DNA of 40,291 bases from Clostridiaceae bacterium (lineage in GTDB: Bacteria; Bacillota; Clostridia; CAYPLH01; DUMO01): the NCBI GenBank assembly GCA_012839865.1, contig DUMO01000010.1, positions 1 through 40,291 on the forward strand, in the 5' to 3' direction. How positions within the stretch are numbered: the first letter of the stretch is position 1; each line of letters opens with the position of its first letter. Below the pieces are notes generated by a model, which did no database searches, was not told the DNA's origin, and was given only the letters and a program-made list of their open reading frames with translations. The position numbers and the translations under genes are program-made. This document shows positions 1 to 8,608 of the stretch, piece after piece.

Positions 1-130
1 ACCCTGCCAATTTTTGAGTTCAAATTTTACCCAAAAATACCTCGTCGACATGTTCCTATATACGCATTTTAGCCCTTTAGGTCGAGTAGACAACTTGGAT
101 ATAATTCCTGAAACCCGCTTAAATAAATAC
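1..130. other. non-coding left edge
   Basis: This stretch lies downstream of rlmD. No convincing reading frame, terminator or repeat was recognised. It contains GTCGAC and GTCGAG hexamers, but no wider inverted repeat. Confidence 0.4.
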
Positions 131-1504
131 TTACAGCTTTGTAATCAACGCTACCGTCTCAACATGTACCGTATTGGGAAACATATCTATACAGCATACC
201 CTTTCCACTTTGTACCCCTTATCCTGTATTACCGTCAAATCCCTTGCAAGACTTGTAGGTTTGCAGGAAATATAAACTATCCGGTCCACTCCAAACTCAA
301 TGATTTTCTCCAATGCCACAGGATGAATACCATCCCGCGGAGGGTCCAATACTATCAAATCGGGCTTTTCTGTAATGCCATCCAAAACCCTAAGCACATC
401 CCCGGCAATGAATTCGCAGTTGCCAAAGCCGTTTAATGCAGCGTTTCCCCTTGCGGCCATAACAGCTTCTTCAACAATTTCCACCCCAATAACTTTTTTT
501 GCTGCCGGAGCCAGAATCAAGCCAATTGTTCCTATTCCGCAATATAAATCAAGAATATATCTATCCCTGGCATCACCGATATAATCCCTGACGGTGTTAT
601 AAAGTACCTCCGCTCCGGGAGAGTTTGTCTGGAAGAAAGAAAAAGCGGATATCCTGAATTTCGTTCCAAGGAGTTCTTCATAGAAATAATCCCGGCCGTA
701 TAAGATATCAGTTCTGTCACTTTGCACAACATTACCCTTGCTGTTGTTATAAGTATGAAGAATCCCTGCAATGCTGCCGTTCAGGTCAAGTTCCAATAGT
801 CTATTCTTAAATCCTTCCATTATTTCAGCTTCCGGTTCATCGTAATCCCACTGGGTGGAAGTTACCAGATTGATTAGGATCTCCCCTGTTTTTGCCGCTT
901 TTCGTACGACAAGATGACGTAAATAACCTACATGGGACCACTTCTTATAAAAACCTGTTCCCGTTTCGGTGAAATACTCAACAACTCCGGTAAGTATCTT
1001 ATTGTAATCATTATCTGTGATTTGGCAATGGTCGGTTTGTACAATATAGTATAAACTTCCTTTCCTGTGCAAACCCAGGGCAAGAGGACCATCTTTTTTT
1101 TCATCACCAAAGGAAAACTCCATCTTGTTGCGGTATCCCCACTGCCTGGGGCTTTTTTTGGTCCCTTCGAATTGATATGTTGAACAAACTGAATCCAGCA
1201 AGTACCTGACCTGTTCTTCTTTTATTTTAAGCTGCGTTTCATAGGGTATTGTCTGATATGTACAACCACCACAGGGCCCAAAATGAATGCACTCAGGCTC
1301 AACTGTTTCCAACGGTGATTTTGATAATACTTCGACCAGCCTTCCCTCGATTTTGCCTTTACGGATTTTGCTGATAAAAAAACTGATTTTCTGGCCAGGC
1401 AAAGTATCCTTGACTATTACATTTTCACAGTCTACCTTGAGGATTCCCTTGTTTGGAAAATCCACCCTTGAAACTTCGCCACTATACAATGTTCCCTTTT
1501 TCAT
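131..1504 (-). CDS. rlmD: 23S rRNA (uracil-5)-methyltransferase, RlmD/RumA family
   Basis: Predicted SAM-dependent methyltransferase that makes 5-methyluridine in 23S rRNA. An N-terminal TRAM-like RNA-binding domain spans residues 1-60. The 4Fe-4S cysteine set C72-x5-C78-x2-C81 is followed by a later Cys in QTDHCQ. The SAM motif is DLYCGIGTIG, then LDPPRDG, then the catalytic-Cys motif YISCKPTSLARD near the C-terminus. I chose the ATG at 1504 (457 aa) because AAGGTG lies 6 nt upstream. The frame stays open to a TTG at 1573 (480 aa), but that start has a poor ribosome site and sits just downstream of a TATAAT-like -10 near 1590. In Firmicutes one enzyme (RlmCD) often modifies both U747 and U1939, so the exact target is uncertain. 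The gene is the last minus-strand gene on the left; no terminator was seen after it in 1-130. Confidence 0.93.
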   Translation of the reverse strand: MKKGTLYSGEVSRVDFPNKGILKVDCENVIVKDTLPGQKISFFISKIRKGKIEGRLVEVLSKSPLETVEPECIHFGPCGGCTYQTIPYETQLKIKEEQVRYLLDSVCSTYQFEGTKKSPRQWGYRNKMEFSFGDEKKDGPLALGLHRKGSLYYIVQTDHCQITDNDYNKILTGVVEYFTETGTGFYKKWSHVGYLRHLVVRKAAKTGEILINLVTSTQWDYDEPEAEIMEGFKNRLLELDLNGSIAGILHTYNNSKGNVVQSDRTDILYGRDYFYEELLGTKFRISAFSFFQTNSPGAEVLYNTVRDYIGDARDRYILDLYCGIGTIGLILAPAAKKVIGVEIVEEAVMAARGNAALNGFGNCEFIAGDVLRVLDGITEKPDLIVLDPPRDGIHPVALEKIIEFGVDRIVYISCKPTSLARDLTVIQDKGYKVERVCCIDMFPNTVHVETVALITKL

Positions 1505-1699
1505 GTTAAACACCTTGTTTCCATATTGGTGTATTGACACTCCCCGAAACTTACGCCGGAGGATTTCAGACAAGCCTTTGCAATTATATTATAATACAAA
1601 AAACTTACGAACTAGAAATTATTATTTTTTGCATTGCAGTAACTTCCTCTTGAAGTGCATAACTTTTTAAGCAATTTAACACATATAGAAGCAAGAAGT

Positions 1700-1749
1700 C
1701 TCCCGCCCATAAGCCACCCTGATCACTTTAGTGAGAGTGTAGGCGGGAG
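1700..1749. other. long stem-loop with CACTTTAGTG inner hairpin
   Basis: Outer arms CTCCCGCC (1700-1707) and GGCGGGAG (1742-1749) pair perfectly. Inside lies TCACTTTAGTGA, which forms its own small hairpin. No T-run follows on either strand, so this is not a classical terminator. It lies between mscL and rlmD. The CTTTAG apex is typical of IS200/IS605 right-end hairpins, but no transposase gene is present. Confidence 0.5.
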
Positions 1750-1763
1750 TACATCACATAATT

Positions 1764-1806
1764 AAAAAAATCCCCCGGCGATACGAAACAATTCGCTGCC
1801 GGGGGA
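1764..1806 (-). terminator. rho-independent terminator of mscL
   Basis: A perfect 9-bp stem, TCCCCCGGC (1771-1779) with GCCGGGGGA (1798-1806), is followed on the minus strand by a run of seven T residues (1764-1770). It starts 20 bp beyond the mscL stop codon. Confidence 0.9.
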
Positions 1807-1826
1807 TTGTATTCCAGTCGAATATA

Positions 1827-2231
1827 TTACTCTTTGTCCTTCAATAAATCACGAATCTCTTCAAGAAGTTTGATTTCCGGATCAGGTTCCGCCGGAGGAG
1901 CAGGGGGCGCTTCCTGTTCTTTCTTTTTCTTCCCCAATGTAAGCAACTTCAAAAACATGAAAATGGAAAAAGCAATTATAAGAAAATCAACAATTGCCTG
2001 AATAAATGAACCATAGAGGATTGCCACTTCCGGAACGTCGCCAACGGCATGTTTGATGACAAATTTTAAATCGGATATGTTTATCCCGCTTAAAATAAAA
2101 CCAATAACCGGCATAAGAATGTCATTAACCAGGGATGAAACTATTTTTCCAAAAGCTCCGCCAATAATCACACCGACTGCAAGATCAATAACGTTTCCCT
2201 TAACTGCAAATTCTTTGAACTCTTTAAACAT
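1827..2231 (-). CDS. mscL: large-conductance mechanosensitive channel MscL
   Basis: Homopentameric inner-membrane channel that opens under membrane tension and releases solutes during hypo-osmotic shock. The 134-residue product has the family's usual length. It begins with the amphipathic helix [20 protein letters not shown], followed by TM1 (pore-lining [14 protein letters not shown]), an extracellular loop around 45-75, TM2 ([18 protein letters not shown]) and a charged C-terminal helical bundle ([16 protein letters not shown]). AAGGGGTG lies about 8 nt before the ATG. The gene is monocistronic: it has its own terminator and a 312-bp gap separates it from recF. Confidence 0.96.
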   Translation of the reverse strand: MFKEFKEFAVKGNVIDLAVGVIIGGAFGKIVSSLVNDILMPVIGFILSGINISDLKFVIKHAVGDVPEVAILYGSFIQAIVDFLIIAFSIFMFLKLLTLGKKKKEQEAPPAPPAEPDPEIKLLEEIRDLLKDKE

Positions 2232-2543
2232 TTACCAGCACCCCTTCCATATTAGTTTACATAAATTCATCCCCCGGCTCTGACTTTTTTCCAAACCGGA
2301 GGAACAAGAATCAATATATTTTCATTATGCCACAATATTTAAACTTTTGCAGAAGTTTTTTTCTATCTCGAAACATCCATTTCTTGATGTGCATAATTTC
2401 AGATTTATGCTTTTTTACTTAGCGCTGTATAACAGCTAATCCGGCCTCTTCAACAAACCGGTCGATTCATCATTCTTCTCTTCCTTGACACCACCGCTAA
2501 TTGTTGCTGCCGGATAATTTTTCCATACTCTTTCAATGCACGG
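2232..2543. other. intergenic region between recF and mscL
   Basis: No gene is supported here. Two short inverted repeats were noted: GCATAA/TTATGC (2391-2409) and AAACTT/AAGTTT (2341-2358). The second has a T-run on the plus strand, where no gene would use it. In many clostridia remB and gyrB follow recF; neither is present. Confidence 0.4.
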
Positions 2544-3653
2544 CTAATCCTCCGTTACAGTACCATTCTCTACTCTAAAAATTTTGCCGTTTGCCAAAAC
2601 GCTGTCTTCCACCAGATTTCTGTCAGTCGTGGTAATGAAGGTTTGTACATTGTCCATATTTTCGTACAGGTACCTTCTGCGCTTTTCATCCAGCTCCGAC
2701 ATAACGTCATCAAGCAGCAGAATCGGTTTTTTGCCTGTTTCTTTTTCTATAACGTCAATAGTTGCCAGTTTCATTGACAATACTGCCGTCCTTTGCTGTC
2801 CCTGAGACCCGTATATTTTTATATTGTTGCCATTCAGCAATATGTCCAGGTCATCCCGCTGGGGACCGCACAAGGTAACACCGCTTAAAATCTCACTGTT
2901 TTTAAGTTTTTCCAACTGTTTGTGAAATTGTTTTTTTATATCATTCAAGTCATTATATTCTCCTGCTTTTATTGAGGGGCTATATCTGACTTCAAGCTTT
3001 TCGTGCCTGTTTGTGAGCTTTTCATGATTCTCCATGGTGTAATGATACAATGTATTGATAAATTTATTTCTTTCAAGTATTATATTTGACCCGATGGTTG
3101 CAAGGTTTTCATTCCAAATGTCCAGGGTATCCAGCAAATCCTTTCTGCCCTGGGCTTTTTTAAGAAGGTTGTTTCTTTGGGCAAGGACCTTGTAATACTG
3201 CTGCAGGTTGTAAAAATACACGGGTTTCAATTGACTCAAGGTTATATCTATAAATCTTCTTCTTTCAGAAGGCCCTGCTTTCAAAATGGATAGGTCCTCC
3301 GGCGAAAAAAATACGGCCTTTAAGTGCCCCATCAAATCGGCCAGTTTTCTTATCGGGTTCTGGTTTATCTTAATTTTCTTGTTTTTCCTGTCATAGCCGA
3401 TTTCTATAGTGCAGTCATAATCGCCGTTTTCTATTTCTATTTTTATATAAAAATTGTTTTCGCCTATTTTAACAAGCTCATTATCCCTTGATGCCCTGTG
3501 GGAACGGCCCGAGGCGCAAAAGAAAACAGACTCGATAATATTGGTTTTGCCCTGGGCGTTATCCCCATAGAAAACATTATATTTATCCGAAAAATTCAAC
3601 TCAATATCCGAATAATTCCTGTAATTTACCAGTTTAAGCTGTTTGACAATCAA
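2544..3653 (-). CDS. recF: DNA replication and repair protein RecF
   Basis: SMC-like ATPase that acts with RecO and RecR to load RecA at gaps and stalled forks. The 369-residue length is typical. It shows Walker A GDNAQGKTN near residue 30, the ABC signature region SQGQQRTAVLSMKLA, and Walker B LLLDDVMSELD near the C-terminus. The start is TTG at 3653, with GGAGGG 5 nt upstream. It follows dnaN by 29 bp in the same direction, so it is probably cotranscribed. The small S4-domain gene (rlbA/yaaA) that often sits between dnaN and recF in Firmicutes is missing. Confidence 0.96.
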   Translation of the reverse strand: MIVKQLKLVNYRNYSDIELNFSDKYNVFYGDNAQGKTNIIESVFFCASGRSHRASRDNELVKIGENNFYIKIEIENGDYDCTIEIGYDRKNKKIKINQNPIRKLADLMGHLKAVFFSPEDLSILKAGPSERRRFIDITLSQLKPVYFYNLQQYYKVLAQRNNLLKKAQGRKDLLDTLDIWNENLATIGSNIILERNKFINTLYHYTMENHEKLTNRHEKLEVRYSPSIKAGEYNDLNDIKKQFHKQLEKLKNSEILSGVTLCGPQRDDLDILLNGNNIKIYGSQGQQRTAVLSMKLATIDVIEKETGKKPILLLDDVMSELDEKRRRYLYENMDNVQTFITTTDRNLVEDSVLANGKIFRVENGTVTED

Positions 3654-3682
3654 AATTACCCTCCGCTTTCCTTGCGCTATAA

Positions 3683-4783
3683 TTATTTTAAAAGCGGCAG
3701 TATCATGTAAACAAAGCTGTTGCCTTCAGTTGGTTTTATAGTGCAGGCCCCTATGCTTCTGAAGTAAATATTTATCTTTTCATCATCAATCACTCTTAAT
3801 GCTTCAATAAAATAAAGTGGATTAAATGAAACTTCAAGGTCGGAACCTTCCATCTCCACCTCCAGTTCCTCTTTAACAGAACCTTTAGTAGTATCCGAGG
3901 TAATCATCAGCGTATCGTTGTACAACTTGAAATCCACAGGATAATTTCTTCCCTGTTCTTCGATTGATATAAGATATGCTCTTTCTATACTGCTTAAAAG
4001 CTCTTTTGTATCAACGGTGATTTTTGTTTCAAAATCTTCCGGAATTGCATTTCTGTAATTGAAAAATTCACCTTCAAGCAACCTGGATACCAGTTTAAAA
4101 TTCCCTGCATCAAACAAAATTTGATTTTTGGAATTATATATGGCAATGTCGCAATCGGTGTATTGCAAAATTTTCAAAATTTCATTAAGTGTCTTTCCGG
4201 GAACAACAAGGCTGAAATCAGGAATATCACCTTCCAGATTGTGTTTTCTCAATGCAATTCTAAATCCGTCCAATGCAACAAAATTAAGTTCATTGTTCTT
4301 GCTTTCAATCAGACAACCGGTCAGAATCGCCCGAAACTCATCAGTTCCGACGGCAAATATGGTTTGTCTTATCAAATCTCTCAATAAACTGCTTTCTACA
4401 CTGAAGCTGTTTTCCTTTTTAACTTCAGGCAGGGCCGGGAAACCCTCTGACGACATGGCGTGTATTTTAAACAACGACTTGCCGCATTTAATAACCACAA
4501 TTCCGCTTTCTTCATTATAATCAAGGCTTACGTCTGAATCCGGCAACTTCCTTATAATTTCGCCAAACATTTTTGCATTTACAACAACTGAACCTTTTTC
4601 CATGATGTCCGATTCAACAACACATTCAATACCTATTTCCAGGTCATTTCCCGTAAGCTTGAGAGTATCGCCTGCTTCAATCAGGATTCCCTGGAGTATG
4701 GGCATGGTGCTTTTTGCCGAAACCGCCTTTTGCACTATGTTTACGCCGTTATGTAAATTTTCTCTTGAACAAACAAGTTTCAT
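3683..4783 (-). CDS. dnaN: DNA polymerase III subunit beta (sliding clamp)
   Basis: Ring-shaped dimer that tethers the replicative polymerase to DNA and serves as a docking platform for repair proteins. At 366 residues it has the normal length. The N-terminus MKLVCSRENLHNGVNIVQKAVSAK matches the family as split motifs, and the C-terminal end FVYMILPLLK corresponds to the typical clamp terminus. The ATG at 4783 has AAAGGAAC 7-8 nt upstream. A 499-bp gap and a terminator separate it from dnaA, so it probably has its own promoter in the AT-rich stretch above 4784 and leads the dnaN-recF unit. Confidence 0.97.
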   Translation of the reverse strand: MKLVCSRENLHNGVNIVQKAVSAKSTMPILQGILIEAGDTLKLTGNDLEIGIECVVESDIMEKGSVVVNAKMFGEIIRKLPDSDVSLDYNEESGIVVIKCGKSLFKIHAMSSEGFPALPEVKKENSFSVESSLLRDLIRQTIFAVGTDEFRAILTGCLIESKNNELNFVALDGFRIALRKHNLEGDIPDFSLVVPGKTLNEILKILQYTDCDIAIYNSKNQILFDAGNFKLVSRLLEGEFFNYRNAIPEDFETKITVDTKELLSSIERAYLISIEEQGRNYPVDFKLYNDTLMITSDTTKGSVKEELEVEMEGSDLEVSFNPLYFIEALRVIDDEKINIYFRSIGACTIKPTEGNSFVYMILPLLK

Positions 4784-4855
4784 AAAAAACAGTTCCTTTC
4801 ATATAATAATATATACAATATTTTTAGTAATAGTAGCAGTAGGTATTGTTGAAGT

Positions 4856-4864
4856 TGTGTATAA
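4856..4864 (-). promoter_or_regulatory. DnaA box TTATACACA
   Basis: The minus strand reads TTATACACA, a full match to the TTWTNCACA consensus. It lies 73 bp upstream of the dnaN start, where DnaA could regulate dnaN or contribute to an origin element. Confidence 0.5.
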
Positions 4865-5126
4865 GCATGTCAAATTAAGTTGTAAAGCCAATTTTTGCTG
4901 TTAATTATTTTGTAGATAATTTGTACGGCAACTAACAATTAAACATTATATTAATATTTATATGATTTTTCAACATAAAAACAATCAACATTTACACAAG
5001 GGGAATTTTAAAACATTTGTTTTGAAGTTTTAAAACCAGCCAGGGATAATAGTTTTGAGCCCTCCAGGTTGTCTTTGTCAAATGGACAAGGCACTGTGGT
5101 GATGCTTATGGTGAGTTTTTGCAGAG

Positions 5127-5135
5127 TTTTCCACA
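5127..5135 (+). promoter_or_regulatory. DnaA box TTTTCCACA
   Basis: The plus strand reads TTTTCCACA, matching TTWTNCACA, within the dnaA-dnaN gap. A second motif at about 4989-4997 (ATTTACACA) differs by one base. Confidence 0.45.
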
Positions 5136-5195
5136 GAGTGTCGATTAGAGCTGTTGAAATTATGAAACTTGTGAAATACATCTTGTAAAATTGCA

Positions 5196-5248
5196 TTAAA
5201 AAAACCTGCAGGCGGGGTAAGGGTTGATATTAAAAATACCTGCAGGTT
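5196..5248 (-). terminator. terminator of dnaA
   Basis: A perfect 10-bp stem is formed by AACCTGCAGG (5203-5212) and CCTGCAGGTT (5239-5248). The loop is 26 nt. The stem runs into a T-run on the minus strand (complement of 5196-5202). The long loop makes it weaker than a typical terminator, but the position 35 bp after dnaA fits. Confidence 0.7.
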
Positions 5249-5282
5249 ATAATCCGATTTATTGCCATATTAAATTTAAAGA

Positions 5283-6611
5283 CTAGTTTCCTTTAATTAT
5301 TTTCTTAATTTCAGCCAGTGTTCTTCTTATCTCAGGGTTGGTATCAGCTTCCCTTGAAATTTTATCAATGGCATGCATGACGGTTGTATGGTCCCTTCCG
5401 CCAAATACCTCGCCTATTTTCGGTAATGACAATTCAGTGAGCTCCCTGCACAAATACATGGCTATTTGCCTGGGATGTGTAACCTCCCTGTTTCTTTTGG
5501 CGGATTTTAGATCCTCGCTGTTTATATCAAAATATCCGGAAACAGACTTCATGATAAGCGTACTGGTTATTTCCTTTTTATTGGTAGCTAAAATATCCTT
5601 CAGCACTTCAGCTGCAAGGTCCATGTCCACTTCGCTCCTGGTAAGCTGTGAGTAGGCAATGATTTTGTTAAGTGCCCCTTCGAGCTCCCGGATGTTTGCG
5701 GCTATCTTGTCAGCGATAAAAGCCATGATTTCATCCGGAACATTGAGATTTTCCATCTGGGCCTTCTTTCTCAGTATTGCGATTCTCGTTTCATAATCCG
5801 GCGGTTGAATATCTGCGGTAAGTCCCCATTCAAACCTGGATCTCAGCCTTTCCTCAAGGGTTGTTATGTCTTTTGGAGGCTTGTCGCTGGATATTATAAT
5901 CTGCTTGTTTGCATCATAAAGAGTATTGAAGGTATGGAAAAACTCTTCCTGGGTCCTTTCCTTCCCAACAATAAACTGAATGTCGTCTATAAGGAGTATG
6001 TCAATGTTTCTGTATTTATTTCTGAATTCAACGTTTGTATCGTCTTTTATGGCATTGATCAATTCATTGGTAAACTTCTCAGAGGTTACATACAATACCC
6101 GTAAGGAGTGATTGTTATTGAGAATATAATTTCCGATGGCGTGCATAAGATGGGTTTTGCCCAAACCTACACCACCATACAGAAAAAGAGGATTGTAGGC
6201 TCTCGCCGGAGCTTCCGCGACGGCAAGGGCTGCAGCGTGGGCAAAACGGTTGCTGTTTCCTACTACAAAGGTATCAAAGGTATACTTTGGATGAAGCAGG
6301 GAAACCGAGTTATCACCATTTATGTTAACATTAACATTGTAATTGCAGTCTTTGCCTTCAGATTCGGAAGAAATGATTCTTATTTCATATTCCCTCGATG
6401 TGGCTTGTTTGACCGCATTTTCAATTAGCAATTTGTATCTGGAATCAAGAATTCCTTTATTAAAATCTGTAGCAACTCTTAGTGTTAATGTGTTGGTATT
6501 TACCGAGACCGGTTCTATGGTTTGAATCCAGGTGTTGAAGCTGATGGATGTAAGTTCATTTCTTAAAAGTTCAAGTGATTGGTGCCAAATTTTTTCATGT
6601 TGAGTTAACAT
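5283..6611 (-). CDS. dnaA: chromosomal replication initiator protein DnaA
   Basis: AAA+ initiator that binds TTATCCACA boxes, melts the origin and loads the helicase. Domain I is at residues 1-80, followed by a short linker. Domain III carries Walker [11 protein letters not shown] and Walker B LLIDDIQF, and domain IV carries the DNA-binding signature [13 protein letters not shown] chose the ATG at 6611 (442 aa, MLTQHEKIW) because GGGGGAG lies 9 nt upstream. The longer frame opens at a TTG (6629) that would use the ribosome site itself as codons. The gene ends with IKKIIKGN, then a terminator. It diverges from rpmH, as at the origins of other Firmicutes. Confidence 0.97.
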   Translation of the reverse strand: MLTQHEKIWHQSLELLRNELTSISFNTWIQTIEPVSVNTNTLTLRVATDFNKGILDSRYKLLIENAVKQATSREYEIRIISSESEGKDCNYNVNVNINGDNSVSLLHPKYTFDTFVVGNSNRFAHAAALAVAEAPARAYNPLFLYGGVGLGKTHLMHAIGNYILNNNHSLRVLYVTSEKFTNELINAIKDDTNVEFRNKYRNIDILLIDDIQFIVGKERTQEEFFHTFNTLYDANKQIIISSDKPPKDITTLEERLRSRFEWGLTADIQPPDYETRIAILRKKAQMENLNVPDEIMAFIADKIAANIRELEGALNKIIAYSQLTRSEVDMDLAAEVLKDILATNKKEITSTLIMKSVSGYFDINSEDLKSAKRNREVTHPRQIAMYLCRELTELSLPKIGEVFGGRDHTTVMHAIDKISREADTNPEIRRTLAEIKKIIKGN

Positions 6612-6680
6612 CTTGTAATTCTCCCCCAAAAATTATGAAATCAAATGATCACAATTGCCCAAAGAGTATGCCGGGTGAAC

Positions 6681-6709
6681 ATTGTATATATGTATTTTCA
6701 TAAGTGGAA
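6681..6709 (-). promoter_or_regulatory. candidate dnaA promoter
   Basis: On the minus strand TTCCAC (6704-6709) and TACAAT (6681-6686) are spaced by 17 bp, and the start codon lies about 70 bp downstream. The -35 is weak. Confidence 0.4.
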
Positions 6710-7065
6710 CTCTTTTTATGCTGCATGCAAAATCAGTCCAACTTACTTTTTGGGAAACAAACAACAACCCGATAAAACAAATTGATTTTGCCCAAACAAA
6801 AGCATAGTATATTATTGATTACAATAATCCCTATGATTTTTACAGCAAAATCTATCTAGTTTTTCTCTTTGGTAGATTTAATAAGTTTTTTCTGTGGCAA
6901 ATTGGTAAAATTAATTTTGTATTTTGCTTTGGTAAACGCGCATTATCCAATGAAAAATACTACTGGAATTGTAATGCCGCTACAATAAACCAGGTTGTCC
7001 AACCAAAGGTCAACACTGATTAATATATCAAAAAAAACGAATAGATTCAATATTAAAAAAGCAAA

Positions 7066-7074
7066 TTATCCACA
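7066..7074 (+). promoter_or_regulatory. DnaA box TTATCCACA (perfect)
   Basis: Exact 9-mer on the plus strand in the dnaA-rpmH gap. It is followed 21 bp later by GTATCCACA (7096-7104), with AT-rich DNA on its left. Confidence 0.8.
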
Positions 7075-7181
7075 GAAATTATTAAATTAGATAATGTATC
7101 CACAGGATTGCTTGTAAATTTGTCCTTTGATAATTTTTTGAAATGGGGGCTAGAGTGTCAGGGGGACAGGTTCCTTGTCCT

Positions 7182-7235
7182 ATTTTCGGGTGGAGCAAGC
7201 GGACAGGTTTGTTTTCCCATTTTCGGCGGAGCAAG
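7182..7235. repeat. short direct repeat in the origin region
   Basis: ATTTTCGGGTGGAGCAAG (7182-7199) and ATTTTCGGCGGAGCAAG (7219-7235) are near-identical direct copies. A GGGACAGGTTCC-type repeat (7162-7180) sits just before them. Confidence 0.6.
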
Positions 7236-7311
7236 GGGCTGATTGTTCATAATAAGTAACTGAACAGATACAGGTACCCGGTTGCATGAAATATCTGATA
7301 AAATAAGCTCC

Positions 7312-7341
7312 TTGACACGGTATAAAACAATAATATATAAT
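7312..7341 (+). promoter_or_regulatory. sigma-A promoter of rpmH
   Basis: TTGACA (7312-7317) and TATAAT (7336-7341) are both perfect hexamers, spaced by 18 bp. They drive a leader of about 150 nt that includes the hairpin AATTGGA/TCCAATT (7451-7469). Confidence 0.8.
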
Positions 7342-7499
7342 TTAATCGTCTATGTCGGGAAAGGATTTTTATTTAAATTTAGCCGGGAATTGGATATATT
7401 ACGTTTAAATTATCAATCTGAAAGTTATGTGGACAAATCCATAAACCTGAAATTGGATATTGTCCAATTAATTAATACGGAACAGGGGGTGTTACAGTA

Positions 7500-7634
7500 A
7501 TGCTTAGGACATACCAACCCAAGAAAAGACAGCGGAAAAAGGAACATGGTTTCAGGAAAAGAATGAAAACCGCGAATGGAAGGAAAGTGTTAAGAAGGCG
7601 CAGACAAAAGGGGAGAAAAGTTCTTTCTGCTTGA
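7500..7634 (+). CDS. rpmH: 50S ribosomal protein L34
   Basis: This 44-residue, very basic protein begins [20 protein letters not shown] and ends [13 protein letters not shown], the canonical L34 pattern and length. It is a component of the large ribosomal subunit near the polypeptide exit region. AGGGGGTG lies 8 nt before the ATG. A hairpin with a T-run directly follows the stop codon, before rnpA. That arrangement fits the higher demand for L34 than for RnpA. Confidence 0.97.
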   Translation: MLRTYQPKKRQRKKEHGFRKRMKTANGRKVLRRRRQKGRKVLSA

Positions 7635-7658
7635 GACCGCATAAAATGTGGTCTTTTT
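7634..7658 (+). terminator. attenuating terminator between rpmH and rnpA
   Basis: AGACCGCA (7634-7641) pairs with TGTGGTCT (7647-7654) with one G-U pair, and five T residues follow (7654-7658). It overlaps the rpmH stop codon. Partial read-through would set the rnpA level. Confidence 0.75.
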
Positions 7659-7746
7659 AAATCAAAATAATATTCGGTTGTATTTTTTGCAAATGCCCTT
7701 CTTCGGACAGCTTGATAAAAGCTTAATAATTTTACAGGGGATGCCG

Positions 7747-8100
7747 ATGACTAATACTGTTCCTTTGAAGAAAAATTATGAATTTTCAAGAGTGTACAAA
7801 AACGGAAGGTTCTCTGCTTCCAAACATCTTGTAGTCTACGTTTTGGATAACAAATTACAGACAAACAGGTTGGGTATTACAGTCAGTAAAAAATTGGGGA
7901 AAGCAGTGACAAGGAACAGGATAAGGCGGCTTATAAGGGAAAATTATCGTCTTATGGAGGGTATGGTAAAAAGGGGATACGACCTGGTGATTGTATCCAG
8001 GAAAGTGGATGTGATTCCCTCATTTTATGATATAAAAAAGGAAATGAATTATTTATTGCGTAAACTTGACATGATTAATACGGAAGTTGGCAATCAGTAA
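7747..8100 (+). CDS. rnpA: ribonuclease P protein component
   Basis: Protein subunit of RNase P, which cleaves 5' leaders from pre-tRNAs together with the rnpB RNA. It has 117 residues, the usual length. The RNR signature RNRIRRLIREN lies near residue 57, and the N-terminus LKKNYEFSRVYKNG is typical. I chose the second ATG (7747, MTNTVPLKK) because AGGGG ends at 7740, leaving 6 nt. An ATG at 7741 touches that ribosome site, and the open frame extends further upstream without support. It follows rpmH in the conserved order. Confidence 0.95.
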   Translation: MTNTVPLKKNYEFSRVYKNGRFSASKHLVVYVLDNKLQTNRLGITVSKKLGKAVTRNRIRRLIRENYRLMEGMVKRGYDLVIVSRKVDVIPSFYDIKKEMNYLLRKLDMINTEVGNQ

Positions 8101-8309
8101 CCGAATACAATGATGAACAGGTTGCCTGCCGGAAAAACCGGCAGCCTGGGCGGACATGCTCCGTACCAAAAGATGCGGCAAAAAATACTATTTGGGAACT
8201 TGCCCGGAAAAAGCGGCATTATTGAATAAATACAAAAAGCGTATTTGTTCATAACTTTGCAAGGCGCAGAATCCATATATTTTGACCTTCCGAGCAAGCT
8301 CCTGAATCC

Positions 8310-8353
8310 TTGCCCGCGCAGCTTTCAAGTGTTTGTGCAACTGCTGCGGGCAA
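8310..8353 (+). other. stem-loop just upstream of yidD
   Basis: TTGCCCGC (8310-8317) plus GCAG (8318-8321) pair with CTGC (8341-8344) and GCGGGCAA (8346-8353), leaving one bulged T. The 12-bp stem ends 14 nt before the yidD ribosome site. No T-run follows. Another hairpin, CTGCCGG/CCGGCAG, lies near 8127-8145 in the same 276-bp gap. Confidence 0.5.
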
Positions 8354-8376
8354 CTTGACATGTAATGGGAGAAAAA

Positions 8377-8601
8377 ATGCTGAAAAGTTTACTAATATTT
8401 TTGATAAGGTTATATCAGAAATGGATTTCTCCGCTTAAAGGGCCGACTTGCAGGTTTTATCCAACGTGTTCCCAATATACGATTGAATCCATAAATACCT
8501 ATGGAGTATTAAAAGGAAGTTTTTTGGCTATAAAAAGGGTACTTAAGTGCCATCCTTTCCATCCGGGGGGTTACGACCCTGTAATAAAAGAAAAGGAGTA
8601 A
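8377..8601 (+). CDS. yidD: membrane protein insertion efficiency factor YidD
   Basis: This 74-residue protein shows the full YidD pattern: an N-terminal amphipathic or membrane helix ([19 protein letters not shown]), then [11 protein letters not shown], and a C-terminal [13 protein letters not shown]. It sits at the cytoplasmic face and assists YidC-dependent insertion. The ATG at 8377 has GGGAG 5 nt upstream. An ATG at 8365 in the same frame overlaps that site. yidC follows 7 bp after the stop, so the two are probably cotranscribed. Confidence 0.93.
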   Translation: MLKSLLIFLIRLYQKWISPLKGPTCRFYPTCSQYTIESINTYGVLKGSFLAIKRVLKCHPFHPGGYDPVIKEKE

Positions 8602-8608
8602 GGTACAA

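Larger units (their letters stand above)
4784..5282. other. AT-rich gap between dnaA and dnaN
   Basis: This gap holds the dnaA terminator (5196-5248), two DnaA-box matches and AT-rich DNA that should contain the dnaN promoter. An open frame at 5008-5196 on the minus strand (62 codons) has no family resemblance or ribosome site, and I do not regard it as a gene. Confidence 0.6.
6612..7499. other. oriC: probable oriC region
   Basis: The 888-bp gap lies between divergent dnaA and rpmH, where leading-strand gene orientation switches. A perfect DnaA box TTATCCACA is at 7066-7074, a one-mismatch box GTATCCACA at 7096-7104, and TTGTCCACA (minus) at 7428-7436. An AT-rich segment at 7021-7060, next to the boxes, is a candidate unwinding element. 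The region also carries the dnaA and rpmH promoters and short direct repeats (7182-7235). Box density here is low, and other functional sites may lie in the dnaA-dnaN gap. An open frame at 7282-7500 overlaps the rpmH promoter and looks spurious. Confidence 0.75.

Noticed and set aside
5008-5196. 62-codon minus-strand frame between dnaA and dnaN
   Set aside because: It starts at the dnaA terminator, has no ribosome site, and contains a DnaA box.
7282-7500. 72-codon open frame before rpmH
   Set aside because: It contains the perfect rpmH promoter and hairpin, starts at TTG without a ribosome site, and its stop overlaps the rpmH start.
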